Shown here piece after piece: positions 8,817 through 16,438 of a stretch of 64,000 nucleotides of DNA. This DNA is from Niabella aurantiaca DSM 17617 (GTDB taxonomy: Bacteria > Bacteroidota > Bacteroidia > Chitinophagales > Chitinophagaceae), in assembly GCF_000374125.1 (NCBI RefSeq), contig NZ_KB893646.1:186001-250000 (forward strand), in the 5' to 3' direction. The notes below the pieces were generated by a model, which was not told the DNA's origin, ran no database searches, and saw only the letters and a list, made by a program, of their open reading frames with translations. The stretch's first letter is position 1; each line of letters begins with the position of its first letter. Made by a program: the position numbers and the translations under genes.

Positions 8817-9353
8817 TTAACAGCCGGTAGCCTTGCTGCAGGTTTGCAGCGCCGCCTGCTGCCTTGCTCTTAAGGTAGCCAGCTTATACTCCGCCACCAG
8901 CTGCCTTGCGGGGCCACAGCGGTCCAGCCCATCCAGTATATCCAGCTCCATATTTTGCAGCAGGCTCATTTGCCGGGTAGCGGGGGTGGCCTCCTCCATC
9001 AGCCGCTGTACCATGGCCAGCTTTTGGGTAAGCAGGTGGTGGCGTTCCTGCATTTTGCTAAGGGCCATACTTATACGCAGCGCATCCGCCGCCGCCTTAC
9101 GGGCATGCGCGTTCAGCGCTTTTTGCATCTTTAGCAGGTGTACCTGCTGGCGGGCCTGGGCAGGCTGCCCCGCCACCGCTTTTAGCGGCTGCGGGTGCAG
9201 CAGCTGCAATTGCAGCTGTGCCAGCCTTGCAGATGCTTTTTGCGGCAGGTTGCGCTGCCCTCTTTCATACATACAAATAACGCTGGTAGATACGCCTATA
9301 AGGGCCGCCAGCTCCTGCTGGGTAAGGTGCAGTTGCGCTCTTAAGGATTTCAT
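8817..9353 (-). CDS. XRE-type helix-turn-helix regulator with long helical tail
   Basis: A 178-residue protein. Residues 1-45 form a Cro/CI-type helix-turn-helix (LTQQELAALIGVSTSVICMY then ERGQRNLP). The remaining 130 residues are helical, rich in Ala, Gln, Leu and Arg, and end LRARQQAALQTCSKATGC. The length and tail are unusual for a plain XRE repressor and suggest a dimer or partner interface. The upstream region carries a 19-bp palindrome and several TTCACAA motifs, suggesting autoregulation. It is followed by a coiled-coil gene in a likely operon. Confidence 0.82.
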   Translation of the reverse strand: MKSLRAQLHLTQQELAALIGVSTSVICMYERGQRNLPQKASARLAQLQLQLLHPQPLKAVAGQPAQARQQVHLLKMQKALNAHARKAAADALRISMALSKMQERHHLLTQKLAMVQRLMEEATPATRQMSLLQNMELDILDGLDRCGPARQLVAEYKLATLRARQQAALQTCSKATGC

Positions 9354-9385
9354 AGCTCATATAGATTAACGGTTTTTCAATACAT

Positions 9386-9498
9386 GGTTGTGAATGAGTG
9401 CTTCGTAAATTTTTTAAATATTTACACCGCGGCTTTTCACAATTTGTGAAAACGGTTTTTGTAAAAAGCATTTTCATTCACAACTTTTTCATTCACAA
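9386..9498 (-). promoter_or_regulatory. operator-like cluster upstream of the XRE regulator
   Basis: TTTTCACAATTTGTGAAAA (9434-9452) is a palindrome with 9-bp perfect arms around one central base. Two direct copies of TTTTCATTCACAA lie at 9471-9483 and 9486-9498, and an inverted half-site TTGTGAATGA lies at about 9388-9397. The shared core TTCACAA, in both orientations within about 110 bp of the start codon, looks like an array of binding sites for the XRE protein. Confidence 0.6.
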
Positions 9499-9692
9499 AA
9501 ATTGCTGGTGGGCAGGGCCTGGGCATGGTGGGTTTTACGCGTTGCAGTCATAGCTTTGTTTTTTAAAGGGTTATTAATATAGGGAGCCTGTAGGCCAAAA
9601 GCAGCTGTATGGTTCCTGTACTAAAGCTACTACAAATTATTAATATTTAGCATGTAATGGCTTGTTAAAAAGGGCGGTATGGGCCCGGCTTA

Positions 9693-9885
9693 GTGCTTAT
9701 AGCAGCGGTGTGGAGCCTGTCCCGCAGAAAGCGGGATCGCACTCTTCAGCGGTGGAATAAGCGTCAGCCAGTGCTACCCGCCCGCAACACCCGGTCATCC
9801 CGACCGGCCCCGCCCAGCGGGCAAGCGGAGGGATCTCTCCGGTATCTTGTACCTTCCTGGGCCGTCTTCCCGGCCGGCGTATATT
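9693..9885. repeat. adjacent dispersed repeats (element A copy 3 and element B copy 2)
   Basis: Element A (9693-9759) matches 6864-6930 and 7023-7080 and contains the stem CCCGC AGAAA GCGGG (9721-9735). Element B (9790-9885) matches 8101-8186. Their juxtaposition here suggests they may belong to one larger mobile or decaying unit. Confidence 0.7.
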
Positions 9886-10423
9886 CGTAATTAGGCAGCT
9901 GCTTAAAGCGGACTGCTGTAGCTACGGTATCGGCAAAATAGGATAAAGCTTATTAACAACGCCGCACTGGCCGGGGACCTGTGCGAGTTAGATTGCGGGA
10001 GCCTGTACATGCTTTTTAGCAAGCCGCACCCGGAACGTTCTCATTGAGGTAAGCGGCCCATCGGCTTCCAAATCGCCGCTCAGGACCAGGTGCTTTAACC
10101 GGGAAGAGGCAAATAGCTCGCACAAAGGAGTACGCCCATCGCTGAGTCCCATGGTTTCCCCCAATTATGCGCGCCGCAGGTTTCCACCGCCGGCTGCAGT
10201 AACCCAGCACATTGTCGTCGTATACAGAAAGGTCTTTAAACCGCAATATCCCCTTTTCATCGCACTCCCTAAATAATTCCGGCCGGGAGGCGATCTGAGA
10301 GTAACAAACAAGAATCAACAATGGTCAAAGATTGTAGAACTATCCAAAAGGGAGTTTGTTAAGGTCGCAGCATAGCGAAAATCTGAAATGCACCCGCCCT
10401 AAGGACAAACACATAATTTTAAA
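9886..10423. other. intergenic stretch with a possible degraded coding remnant
   Basis: No intact gene. On the minus strand, 10016-10321 reads as about 100 codons (including ELFRECDEKGILRFKDLSVY), while the neighbouring frame over about 9970-10130 gives ELFASSRLKHLVLSGDLEAD and ends shortly after. Both pieces look protein-like but do not join in one frame, which suggests a frameshifted leftover gene of unknown family. The composition falls sharply to A+T-rich after about 10330. Confidence 0.3.
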
Positions 10424-10541
10424 TAAATTTGCTATATTAGCGACAGCAACTTGTCATGAACAGCATTTGAGTTTAATAACTGCCAAAAAAACTGTCTTAA
10501 TATTGTGTTGCCATAACTGCTTTTAATGTATTTATTAAAAG
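10424..10541 (+). promoter_or_regulatory. candidate promoter and dyad upstream of the two-gene cassette
   Basis: TAAATTTG (10424-10431) fits the Bacteroidota -7 box TAnnTTTG, though no clear -33 TTG is seen at the expected distance. CTTTTAAT/ATTAAAAG (10520-10527 and 10534-10541) is a perfect 8-bp inverted repeat with a 6-bp spacer, ending 33 bp before the start codon at 10575. It could be an operator for one of the nearby XRE proteins. Confidence 0.4.
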
Positions 10542-10574
10542 TAAAGATATTCTGGAATTAACCTAAACTGTACA

Positions 10575-13088
10575 ATGACCCAAATAGACAATGCAGCCCA
10601 AGCTTTCGAACTTTATAAGAGTTTATATCACCGATACCTGCAAACTGACCTAAGCGAATCTGATACCCGATCTAAATTGATAGATGCTATTTTGATAGAT
10701 GTATTAGGATGGGAGGAGGGCGACATTCAAAGAGAAGGTCATGTTGAGTCGGGCTATTATGATTATCGAATTTCTGTCCCAGGCATTCACTTTATTGTTG
10801 AAGCAAAAAGGCAGCTTAAAGAGTTGACCCTTCCCTCGCATCATAAAAGAGCAACTATAAATACTTTGCTAAAAGGCAACAGTGAGGTTATAAATCAAAT
10901 TAGAAATTATGCTATCGATGAAGGGATACAATATGGTATAATCACGAATGGATATCAATTTGTAGTTCTAAAGATATTTAATAACGATGGCAAACCATGG
11001 AAAGATAACTCATGTCTTATATTTCAAGACGTCGATACAATCGAAAGCCGGTTTATTGAATTTTTCGAAAATTTATCAAAGTATTCTGTTGTAAACAATG
11101 GGGGTTTCAAATTTGATCTTCCTATAAATAATGTAGAATACAAAACAATCTTATCGACTCTAATTGATAGAGATAAAGAGCTTATTCGAAATTCACTTAG
11201 CGGCAGTATAACACCTCTTATTGATACGGTCTTTGGAGAGATTTTTTCTGAGGAGCGAGAAGATGATAAGGAGTTTATAAAGAAATGCTTTGTTGAAAAT
11301 GAAGAAACAAAAAAGAATAAAGATGAAATTGAGAGATTATTTGGAGACTACGCACCACAACTTTCACAAATAATCCCCGCAGTTAATTCATCAAGTATAG
11401 CATCTCAAATCAGTGAGGAATTAAATGCGGAAGAAATCAACATAAAAAATAGTTATCCCCCAAAACCAATCATTATAATTGGCTCCAAAGGGGCAGGAAA
11501 AACTTCATTTATAAATCATCTATTTAAATACAAGTTGGAGGATAAGGAATTAGAAAATCACTTTATTGTATATATAGATTTCAGAAAATTCTTTGAAGGT
11601 GCTACTAATTTCGAACCTGAAAAAATTGCTAGCGAAATATTGGAGTCGATTTATAACAAGTACGAAACTTTTGAATTTCATTCATTGAAGGTTCTGAAAA
11701 GAATCTATTTTAAGGAAATAAAACGAAACGATGATAGTATTTGGTTATATGACAAAACGAACAATGAGGAAGCATATAACACTAAACTTTCAAGTTTTTT
11801 GGAAAATGAAAAGAAGAACTCCTTTAGCCATCTTGAAGCTCTTTCAAAATACATTATTAGAGAACGGCGAAAGAGATTAGTTGTTATTATTGATAACGCA
11901 GATCAATTTAATGATACTATTCAAGAAAAACTTTTCATTTTCTCTCACTCTCTAACCAAAGCAACTCTTTGCGGATCAGTAATTTCACTTCGAGAAGGGT
12001 ATTATTATAAATGGCAAAATTCTCCCCCTTTCGACGCGTATGAGAGCAATGTGTATCATATAACGGCTCCTAATTATATGGAGATTTTGCAAAAGCGAAT
12101 AGATTTTGCGCTAGAAAAAGCGCATCTTTTTGAAACGAAAATTCGTGGAACTAATCAAAAAGGTATTAAGTATGAGTTCCCATCAGGTTATATTGTTGAT
12201 TTTCTTTCAGGACTTAAGCATTCGCTATTTTCTAGCGCAAACTCTGAGTTAATCAGTTTTTTAAATCATACTACTTATCCAAATATTCGAGAGGGACTAA
12301 AGGTCTTTAAATCATTTTTGACATCAGGACATACAAAAGTGCAAGAATATATTTTAAGAGAGCAATATAAAAATGAACATAACAAATTACACTCAATTAT
12401 TCCAACTCACGAATTTATTAAGTCAATTGCGCTTCAAAACAGGCATTACTATAATTCTCAGATTAGTATCATAATAAATGTATTTGTTCCGCCTATAGAT
12501 TCGACCGATCATTTTATAAAATTATACGTTTTAAAAGATTTAGATGAGCATATAGAACAACGTAGTTATACTAGTAAGTTTATGTCAAGCAAAACCTTGT
12601 CGGAAAAGCTAAATTCACTAGGATATAAGATCAATAGCATTAAATCGGCAATTAGCGAATTACTGAAGCAGTCCCTGATCGATACAGATGAACAAATTTC
12701 TGATGTCGAGTGGAAAGATCTGCCCAATGAGTTTAATTTGAGTTTAACTGCTAAAGGACACTATTATTTGAAAGAATTGGTAAATCGCTTTCATTACTAC
12801 GATTTGATTTTACAAGATTGCCCAATTTTTAATTCAGTGGAATTTGATAAATTAAAAACGGCCTTTCCTCTTTCAAATGAAAATGGGATTAGATATCTTC
12901 CAGATAGAAAGCAATGTGTGACAGAATTTATTTCATATTTGCAAAATATGGAACAACGCCAATCTAATCAGGTTAAAACCGTTTACGGCAATTTAATGGA
13001 CACAATTGGATGTATGGTTCATGGAGAGATCGAAAAGATGAATGGTAATACAAATAAGTATTACCATAACAATACTAGTGCTCGTTAA
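10575..13088 (+). CDS. HsdR-N-like nuclease and P-loop ATPase fusion, candidate defence protein A
   Basis: An 837-residue cytoplasmic protein. Residues about 1-150 resemble the HsdR N-terminal PD-(D/E)XK fold: LIDAILIDVLGW, then Asp63 in GYYDYRIS and E76-x-K78 in HFIVEAKRQ, followed by QIRNYAIDEGIQYGIITNGY. A P-loop ATPase follows, with Walker A GSKGAGKTS (303-311) and a Walker B-like VVIIDNADQF (Asp440). Residues 450-560 contain SLREGYYYKWQNSPPFDAY and a YHITAPNYMEILQKRIDFAL segment typical of STAND- or KAP-like ATPases. The C-terminal third is helical with probable winged-helix character. Codons are A+T-rich, unlike both flanks. Gene B begins 31 bp downstream. I do not recognise it as a named defence system; a defence role is inferred from domains and setting. 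Confidence 0.85.
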   Translation: MTQIDNAAQAFELYKSLYHRYLQTDLSESDTRSKLIDAILIDVLGWEEGDIQREGHVESGYYDYRISVPGIHFIVEAKRQLKELTLPSHHKRATINTLLKGNSEVINQIRNYAIDEGIQYGIITNGYQFVVLKIFNNDGKPWKDNSCLIFQDVDTIESRFIEFFENLSKYSVVNNGGFKFDLPINNVEYKTILSTLIDRDKELIRNSLSGSITPLIDTVFGEIFSEEREDDKEFIKKCFVENEETKKNKDEIERLFGDYAPQLSQIIPAVNSSSIASQISEELNAEEINIKNSYPPKPIIIIGSKGAGKTSFINHLFKYKLEDKELENHFIVYIDFRKFFEGATNFEPEKIASEILESIYNKYETFEFHSLKVLKRIYFKEIKRNDDSIWLYDKTNNEEAYNTKLSSFLENEKKNSFSHLEALSKYIIRERRKRLVVIIDNADQFNDTIQEKLFIFSHSLTKATLCGSVISLREGYYYKWQNSPPFDAYESNVYHITAPNYMEILQKRIDFALEKAHLFETKIRGTNQKGIKYEFPSGYIVDFLSGLKHSLFSSANSELISFLNHTTYPNIREGLKVFKSFLTSGHTKVQEYILREQYKNEHNKLHSIIPTHEFIKSIALQNRHYYNSQISIIINVFVPPIDSTDHFIKLYVLKDLDEHIEQRSYTSKFMSSKTLSEKLNSLGYKINSIKSAISELLKQSLIDTDEQISDVEWKDLPNEFNLSLTAKGHYYLKELVNRFHYYDLILQDCPIFNSVEFDKLKTAFPLSNENGIRYLPDRKQCVTEFISYLQNMEQRQSNQVKTVYGNLMDTIGCMVHGEIEKMNGNTNKYYHNNTSAR

Positions 13089-13119
13089 AATAACAGAAAC
13101 GGTATGATTCTATTATAAT

Positions 13120-14547
13120 ATGAAGATAAGTAAGCTATTCAACCTTGATAAATCTCAAGCTGAACTTGATTTTGTTGATATTGATATAACAAAGGATTTG
13201 CCATTATTTCTTGACCCATTTTTTTTAGGTAACCGACAAGATAAGTGGTCTTTAGAGGCAACTTTAACTTTGAAGAGTTTCTTCCAGAAATTAATTGACT
13301 TGACAAAGGCCGGCAAAGAAAAAGAGGCGAGAGAACTTTTTGAATTCCTGCATGAACCCAATTCAACATGTTTAGGTATGTCTTTAGATAAGCCTGACGG
13401 GAATGGTGTGGGCAAAACGGATACTTCAAAAATTTATAAAAATCTTTTGAAAAGTAGAGCTATACAATCGGGACTTTTACAAGATATAGAGGACAATATT
13501 TTATTTGTGGATGGTTTTGGGAAAGATAAGTTATCTGATATGACAACCAATATTATTCGAAAACATCTCATACAATATACCGGAGCCCAGTGCGATCTTC
13601 ATAACATCCCGCTTACCGATAACGTCCCATCGGAATTTTACTGGAACAGACAGGAAGGTGCATGGAAAGCCGAATATACCAGAATGCTTGTGGTGGAACA
13701 AAGGAAAATATTGCTTGTGCCTAAAGGTGTTGTTTCATTTCGTGAATCATATACGCCAGAAAAATATTACAATCACTTTGTTTTGAATTTTCTTCAAAAC
13801 GAGCATTTAAAGTTAAATACAGCCTTGGTAAAACAAAGGAAAGGCGGTAAGAAATATGTTACAAAAAAGGATATTAAAGAAACCACTCCACAAACGAAAG
13901 AATTTTTAAGACAGTTTACTACAAACCACCCGGAGGTTTTGGCAGCGTTCAAGAAAAAGACCAAGAACAATTCAGTAAAAAATATAGAAATATCAGATAT
14001 AAGTGTTAAAAATGTTTGTAAACTGCTTGGAGAACAATTGGTGAATATCCCAGCTGGAGTTAGGAACGCATCAGCCTTCCACAATAAAATACTTGGAATA
14101 CTTGAACTTATTTTTTATCCCAAATTGATTTTTCCTATGAAGGAGAAAGGAATTCATCAAGGTAGAAAGCGAATCGATATTACATTTGACAATGCTGCTG
14201 ATACAGGAATCTTATATAGGTTATCTGAAAAAATGAGATTGCCTTGTCAATATATTTTCATTGAATGCAAGAATTATACGTCTGATCCAGAAAATCCGGA
14301 GTTAGACCAGCTGGCAGGAAGGTTTGCCGTTAATCGCGGCACAGTTGGATTCTTAATTTGCAGAAGTTTTACTAATAGAAAATTATTTATTGAGAGATGT
14401 AGAGATACATACAAAGATGGACGCGGGTTAATTATTCCTTTAGTAGATCAAGACATTATTAATCTTTTGGATAACCATAATGAATATAATGATTCTTTTT
14501 TTGACAAATATCTTTCTGATATTATTAGGGAAATAACGGTTAATTAG
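13120..14547 (+). CDS. restriction-endonuclease-like protein, candidate defence protein B
   Basis: A 475-residue cytoplasmic protein. The N-terminal two thirds have no domain I recognise; conserved-looking motifs include FVDIDITKDLPLFLDPFFLG, FVDGFGKDKLSDMTTNIIRK and VVEQRKILLVPKGVVSF. The C-terminal part has a PD-(D/E)XK pattern: GRKRIDITF (Asp353), then FIECKNYTS with E382-x-K384, then LDQLAGRFAVNRGTVGFLIC, as in Mrr-like nucleases. It lies 31 bp after gene A and probably shares its transcript. The stretch around 13570-13760 is less A+T-rich than the rest, hinting at mosaic origin. It ends 6 bp from the convergent XRE gene. The substrate and trigger are unknown. Confidence 0.82.
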   Translation: MKISKLFNLDKSQAELDFVDIDITKDLPLFLDPFFLGNRQDKWSLEATLTLKSFFQKLIDLTKAGKEKEARELFEFLHEPNSTCLGMSLDKPDGNGVGKTDTSKIYKNLLKSRAIQSGLLQDIEDNILFVDGFGKDKLSDMTTNIIRKHLIQYTGAQCDLHNIPLTDNVPSEFYWNRQEGAWKAEYTRMLVVEQRKILLVPKGVVSFRESYTPEKYYNHFVLNFLQNEHLKLNTALVKQRKGGKKYVTKKDIKETTPQTKEFLRQFTTNHPEVLAAFKKKTKNNSVKNIEISDISVKNVCKLLGEQLVNIPAGVRNASAFHNKILGILELIFYPKLIFPMKEKGIHQGRKRIDITFDNAADTGILYRLSEKMRLPCQYIFIECKNYTSDPENPELDQLAGRFAVNRGTVGFLICRSFTNRKLFIERCRDTYKDGRGLIIPLVDQDIINLLDNHNEYNDSFFDKYLSDIIREITVN

Positions 14548-14553
14548 AGCATG

Positions 14554-14775
14554 CTACTTCCGATCTACCAGTTTCACACCCTCACACACATACTCCAATA
14601 ATTCACCCGGTTTTACACCAATAGCTAAGGCAATCAGATATAATTCTTCAACCCTTAATTTGGCAGTAGAATTAATGGTCAATTCGCTTACTCGCGGTTT
14701 GCTTAAACCCGTTTTACGCGCTACTTCCGATTTATTGGTCGATCGGGCCTGTAAATATTCTCCAAGCCTTGTCAT
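14554..14775 (-). CDS. small XRE-family regulator 1
   Basis: A 73-residue protein that is little more than a Cro/CI helix-turn-helix: MTRLGEYLQARSTNKSEVAR, then KTGLSKPRVSELTINS and a C-terminal helix pair ending CEGVKLVDRK. It is convergent with nuclease gene B (6 bp between stop codons) and lies 31 bp downstream of a second small XRE gene on the same strand, so the two are probably co-transcribed. Likely a repressor of itself or the neighbouring cassette; this rests on position. Confidence 0.85.
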   Translation of the reverse strand: MTRLGEYLQARSTNKSEVARKTGLSKPRVSELTINSTAKLRVEELYLIALAIGVKPGELLEYVCEGVKLVDRK

Positions 14776-14806
14776 TGGATTTCAATAGTTTCAAAAAACA
14801 GATTAA

Positions 14807-15022
14807 TTACTTTTTAGGACTTACCAGCAACTCACAAACTTCCACACCCAGCACCTCCGCAATTTTAAACAGCGTTTCAACCGTGGGCTGGTTATCATTC
14901 GTGCACCATTTGGATACAGTAGTTCTGCTTACGCCCAATTGTTCCGCCAGCCAAATATTTGACTTTTCATTTTCCAGCAAGACTATTTTAATCCGATTAT
15001 AGCGTTTCTTTTGTGTAGCCAT
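14807..15022 (-). CDS. small XRE-family regulator 2
   Basis: A 71-residue helix-turn-helix protein: NIWLAEQLGVSRTTVSKWCT then NDNQPTVETLFKIAEVLGVE. Proteins of this length and sequence type often accompany restriction or other defence genes in Bacteroidota. It is the first gene of a two-gene minus-strand unit that runs toward the nuclease cassette. The sequence just upstream (15028-15049) carries an imperfect dyad, GTTAATTAC ACTA CTAACTAAC, suited to autoregulation. Confidence 0.87.
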   Translation of the reverse strand: MATQKKRYNRIKIVLLENEKSNIWLAEQLGVSRTTVSKWCTNDNQPTVETLFKIAEVLGVEVCELLVSPKK

Positions 15023-15027
15023 GGGAA

Positions 15028-15049
15028 GTTAATTACACTACTAACTAAC
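15028..15049 (-). promoter_or_regulatory. dyad upstream of XRE regulator 2
   Basis: GTTAATTAC (15028-15036) and CTAACTAAC (15041-15049) are inverted with 7 of 9 positions matching, five bases before the start codon at 15022. The position fits an operator for the downstream XRE proteins. The surrounding 15050-15180 is very A+T-rich without other clear signals. Confidence 0.4.
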
Positions 15050-15234
15050 AAAAAAGCAAGCACTTATCTTTTTTATTAAAAAAATCATGCATAAATTTTT
15101 AAATTTGGTGATTTTAAATACATTTATGTTTATATTTGAACTATGAAATCAAATAAATTTTATGCTTTTTGATGATACATAAGGATTAAGTTATTTTGCG
15201 AGCACTATTATATAAGTGTTTGCTTTATTGATCT

Positions 15235-15387
15235 GGCTTTGAGAACTACGACCTTTCAACGACTCCGGAAAAATAAGGTAAACGCTCACGAATGTACTGC
15301 GTGGGCGTTCTTATTTGGAGTCGGGGTGTCGTAGCCCTTCAAAGCCAATAAGGACTAACCCACGCTTCTTTTTGCGTGTGGTGGTCC
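15235..15387. ncRNA. candidate structured RNA: extended five-helix hairpin plus a second hairpin
   Basis: Paired arms nest in order: GGCTTTGA/TCAAAGCC (15235-15242 with 15339-15346), CTACGAC/GTCGTAG (15246-15252 with 15328-15334), CGACTCC/GGAGTCG (15260-15266 with 15317-15323), AAATAAG/CTTATTT (15271-15277 with 15310-15316) and AACGCTCACG/CGTGGGCGTT (15281-15290 with 15300-15309, one G-T), closing on a 9-nt loop. A second hairpin follows at 15352-15387 (GGAC...GTCC outside, CACGC/GCGTG inside). No open frame or T-run explains it, and no reverse transcriptase is nearby. The strand is unknown. It could be a small RNA or a non-autonomous element; the family is not recognised. Confidence 0.6.
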
Positions 15388-15537
15388 GGCTTAAAAAATT
15401 TCCAGTTGCTAAAACCACTACTATGCACGCCGTTACTACACCTATACAAAACACCAACACCACTTTTACTTTTAATAAGCGGCTTTGGCCGGGGGCCGCC
15501 GGAAAAGCCGGCAGCTGCCTGCCCGCGCTGCGCTGCA

Positions 15538-15581
15538 GACCTGTTAGGTCTGTACGCGGCGGGCAACAGACCTAACAGGTC
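15538..15581. repeat. perfect inverted repeat, CCTGTTAGG family
   Basis: GACCTGTTAGGTCTGT (15538-15553) and its exact complement ACAGACCTAACAGGTC (15566-15581) surround a 12-base loop. The 5' arm matches the motif at 4987 and 63949. The surrounding 15390-15756 shows no gene; the last 80 bases lead into the next coding region. Confidence 0.75.
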
Positions 15582-15756
15582 GCTTCCCCATCCGGAGCGG
15601 GCAACTGCAAAAAGTAGCATCGGCCCGCCCGTCTCCACAGTCTGCGTGTTCCCCAGGCAGCAGCCTGGGCTGGTAATAATACTTTAGAGATTTCTCCACT
15701 ACGCTGCGCTCCGGTCGAAATGACAGAAGAAAAACCTTCACCCCCCAAAACAAAAA

Positions 15757-16374
15757 ATGATGAAAAACAAAAATGATAAAGACCCGTTTGAAACCTTCGG
15801 CTGGAACTTTGCTGTTGTTACAGACCCTTACCAGGTGTTTGCCGTATGCTTTGTTTTTGCAGACATCGGCGCCTTTCGCAAAACCATACGGCAGGTGCTG
15901 CTATCCGCCGCCAGCAATAAAGTGCATAAAAAAACGGAGCCGGCCAATGTGCTTTGCATGTTTAGAGCCATAAGCTCTGTAATGCTGGCCGCGCACCAGC
16001 TGTACCGGCAGGGCAAAACCAGCGCGCTGCAAATAGCACCGGGGCAGCTTGCCCAAAAGCAACTCTATGCCCGGCCGGATGGCAGCTGGGCTGCGTGGGA
16101 GTACCTGCCCAAAAACCTTTCCACAAAAGACTACCAGGATCCTTACCGCGTGTTTCGCCGTTTTTTTAAACACCAATCCATAGCCGGGTGGCGGCTAAGC
16201 CTGCAGCAGGTACTGGATTATGCGCTGGCGGGCTATACGGGCCATAAGGATCTTAATTTGCTAAAGCTGTATTTTCATTTAACCCGGCTAATGGAGGCCG
16301 CCCACCTTATAGATGTGCGGGAAGTGCCCTGTGTAGATGGCCAGCTGAAGCCCCGGTGGGAGGAGGAAACATAA
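15757..16374 (+). CDS. hypothetical protein, tandem paralogue 1
   Basis: A 205-residue cytoplasmic protein of unknown family. It is a paralogue of the next gene: both start with DPF.T..W and share P..VF..CF, DI.AFRK, AAH..YRQG and a final LT.L.EAA.L segment, with the same order and spacing. This copy has an extra insertion with QIAPGQLAQKQLYARPDGSW. It is predicted all-helical, without signal or membrane segments. The next gene starts 64 bp downstream, suggesting co-transcription. The ATG at 15757 is followed by a second in-frame ATG, so the exact start is uncertain by one codon. No function is claimed. Confidence 0.75.
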   Translation: MMKNKNDKDPFETFGWNFAVVTDPYQVFAVCFVFADIGAFRKTIRQVLLSAASNKVHKKTEPANVLCMFRAISSVMLAAHQLYRQGKTSALQIAPGQLAQKQLYARPDGSWAAWEYLPKNLSTKDYQDPYRVFRRFFKHQSIAGWRLSLQQVLDYALAGYTGHKDLNLLKLYFHLTRLMEAAHLIDVREVPCVDGQLKPRWEEET

Positions 16375-16438
16375 CGCGCCCATTGCCCGGCCGGGAGCTG
16401 TGCTGCTGTTGTTGTAATAACGCTCCAAAATTAAAACC

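Noticed and set aside
10575-14547. Classical type I or type II restriction-modification system
   Set aside because: No methyltransferase or specificity subunit in the window, and the ATPase lacks the helicase motif set of HsdR.
15235-15387. Retron msr-msd or integron attC site
   Set aside because: No reverse transcriptase or integrase is nearby, and the arms lack the AAC/GTT ends expected of attC sites.
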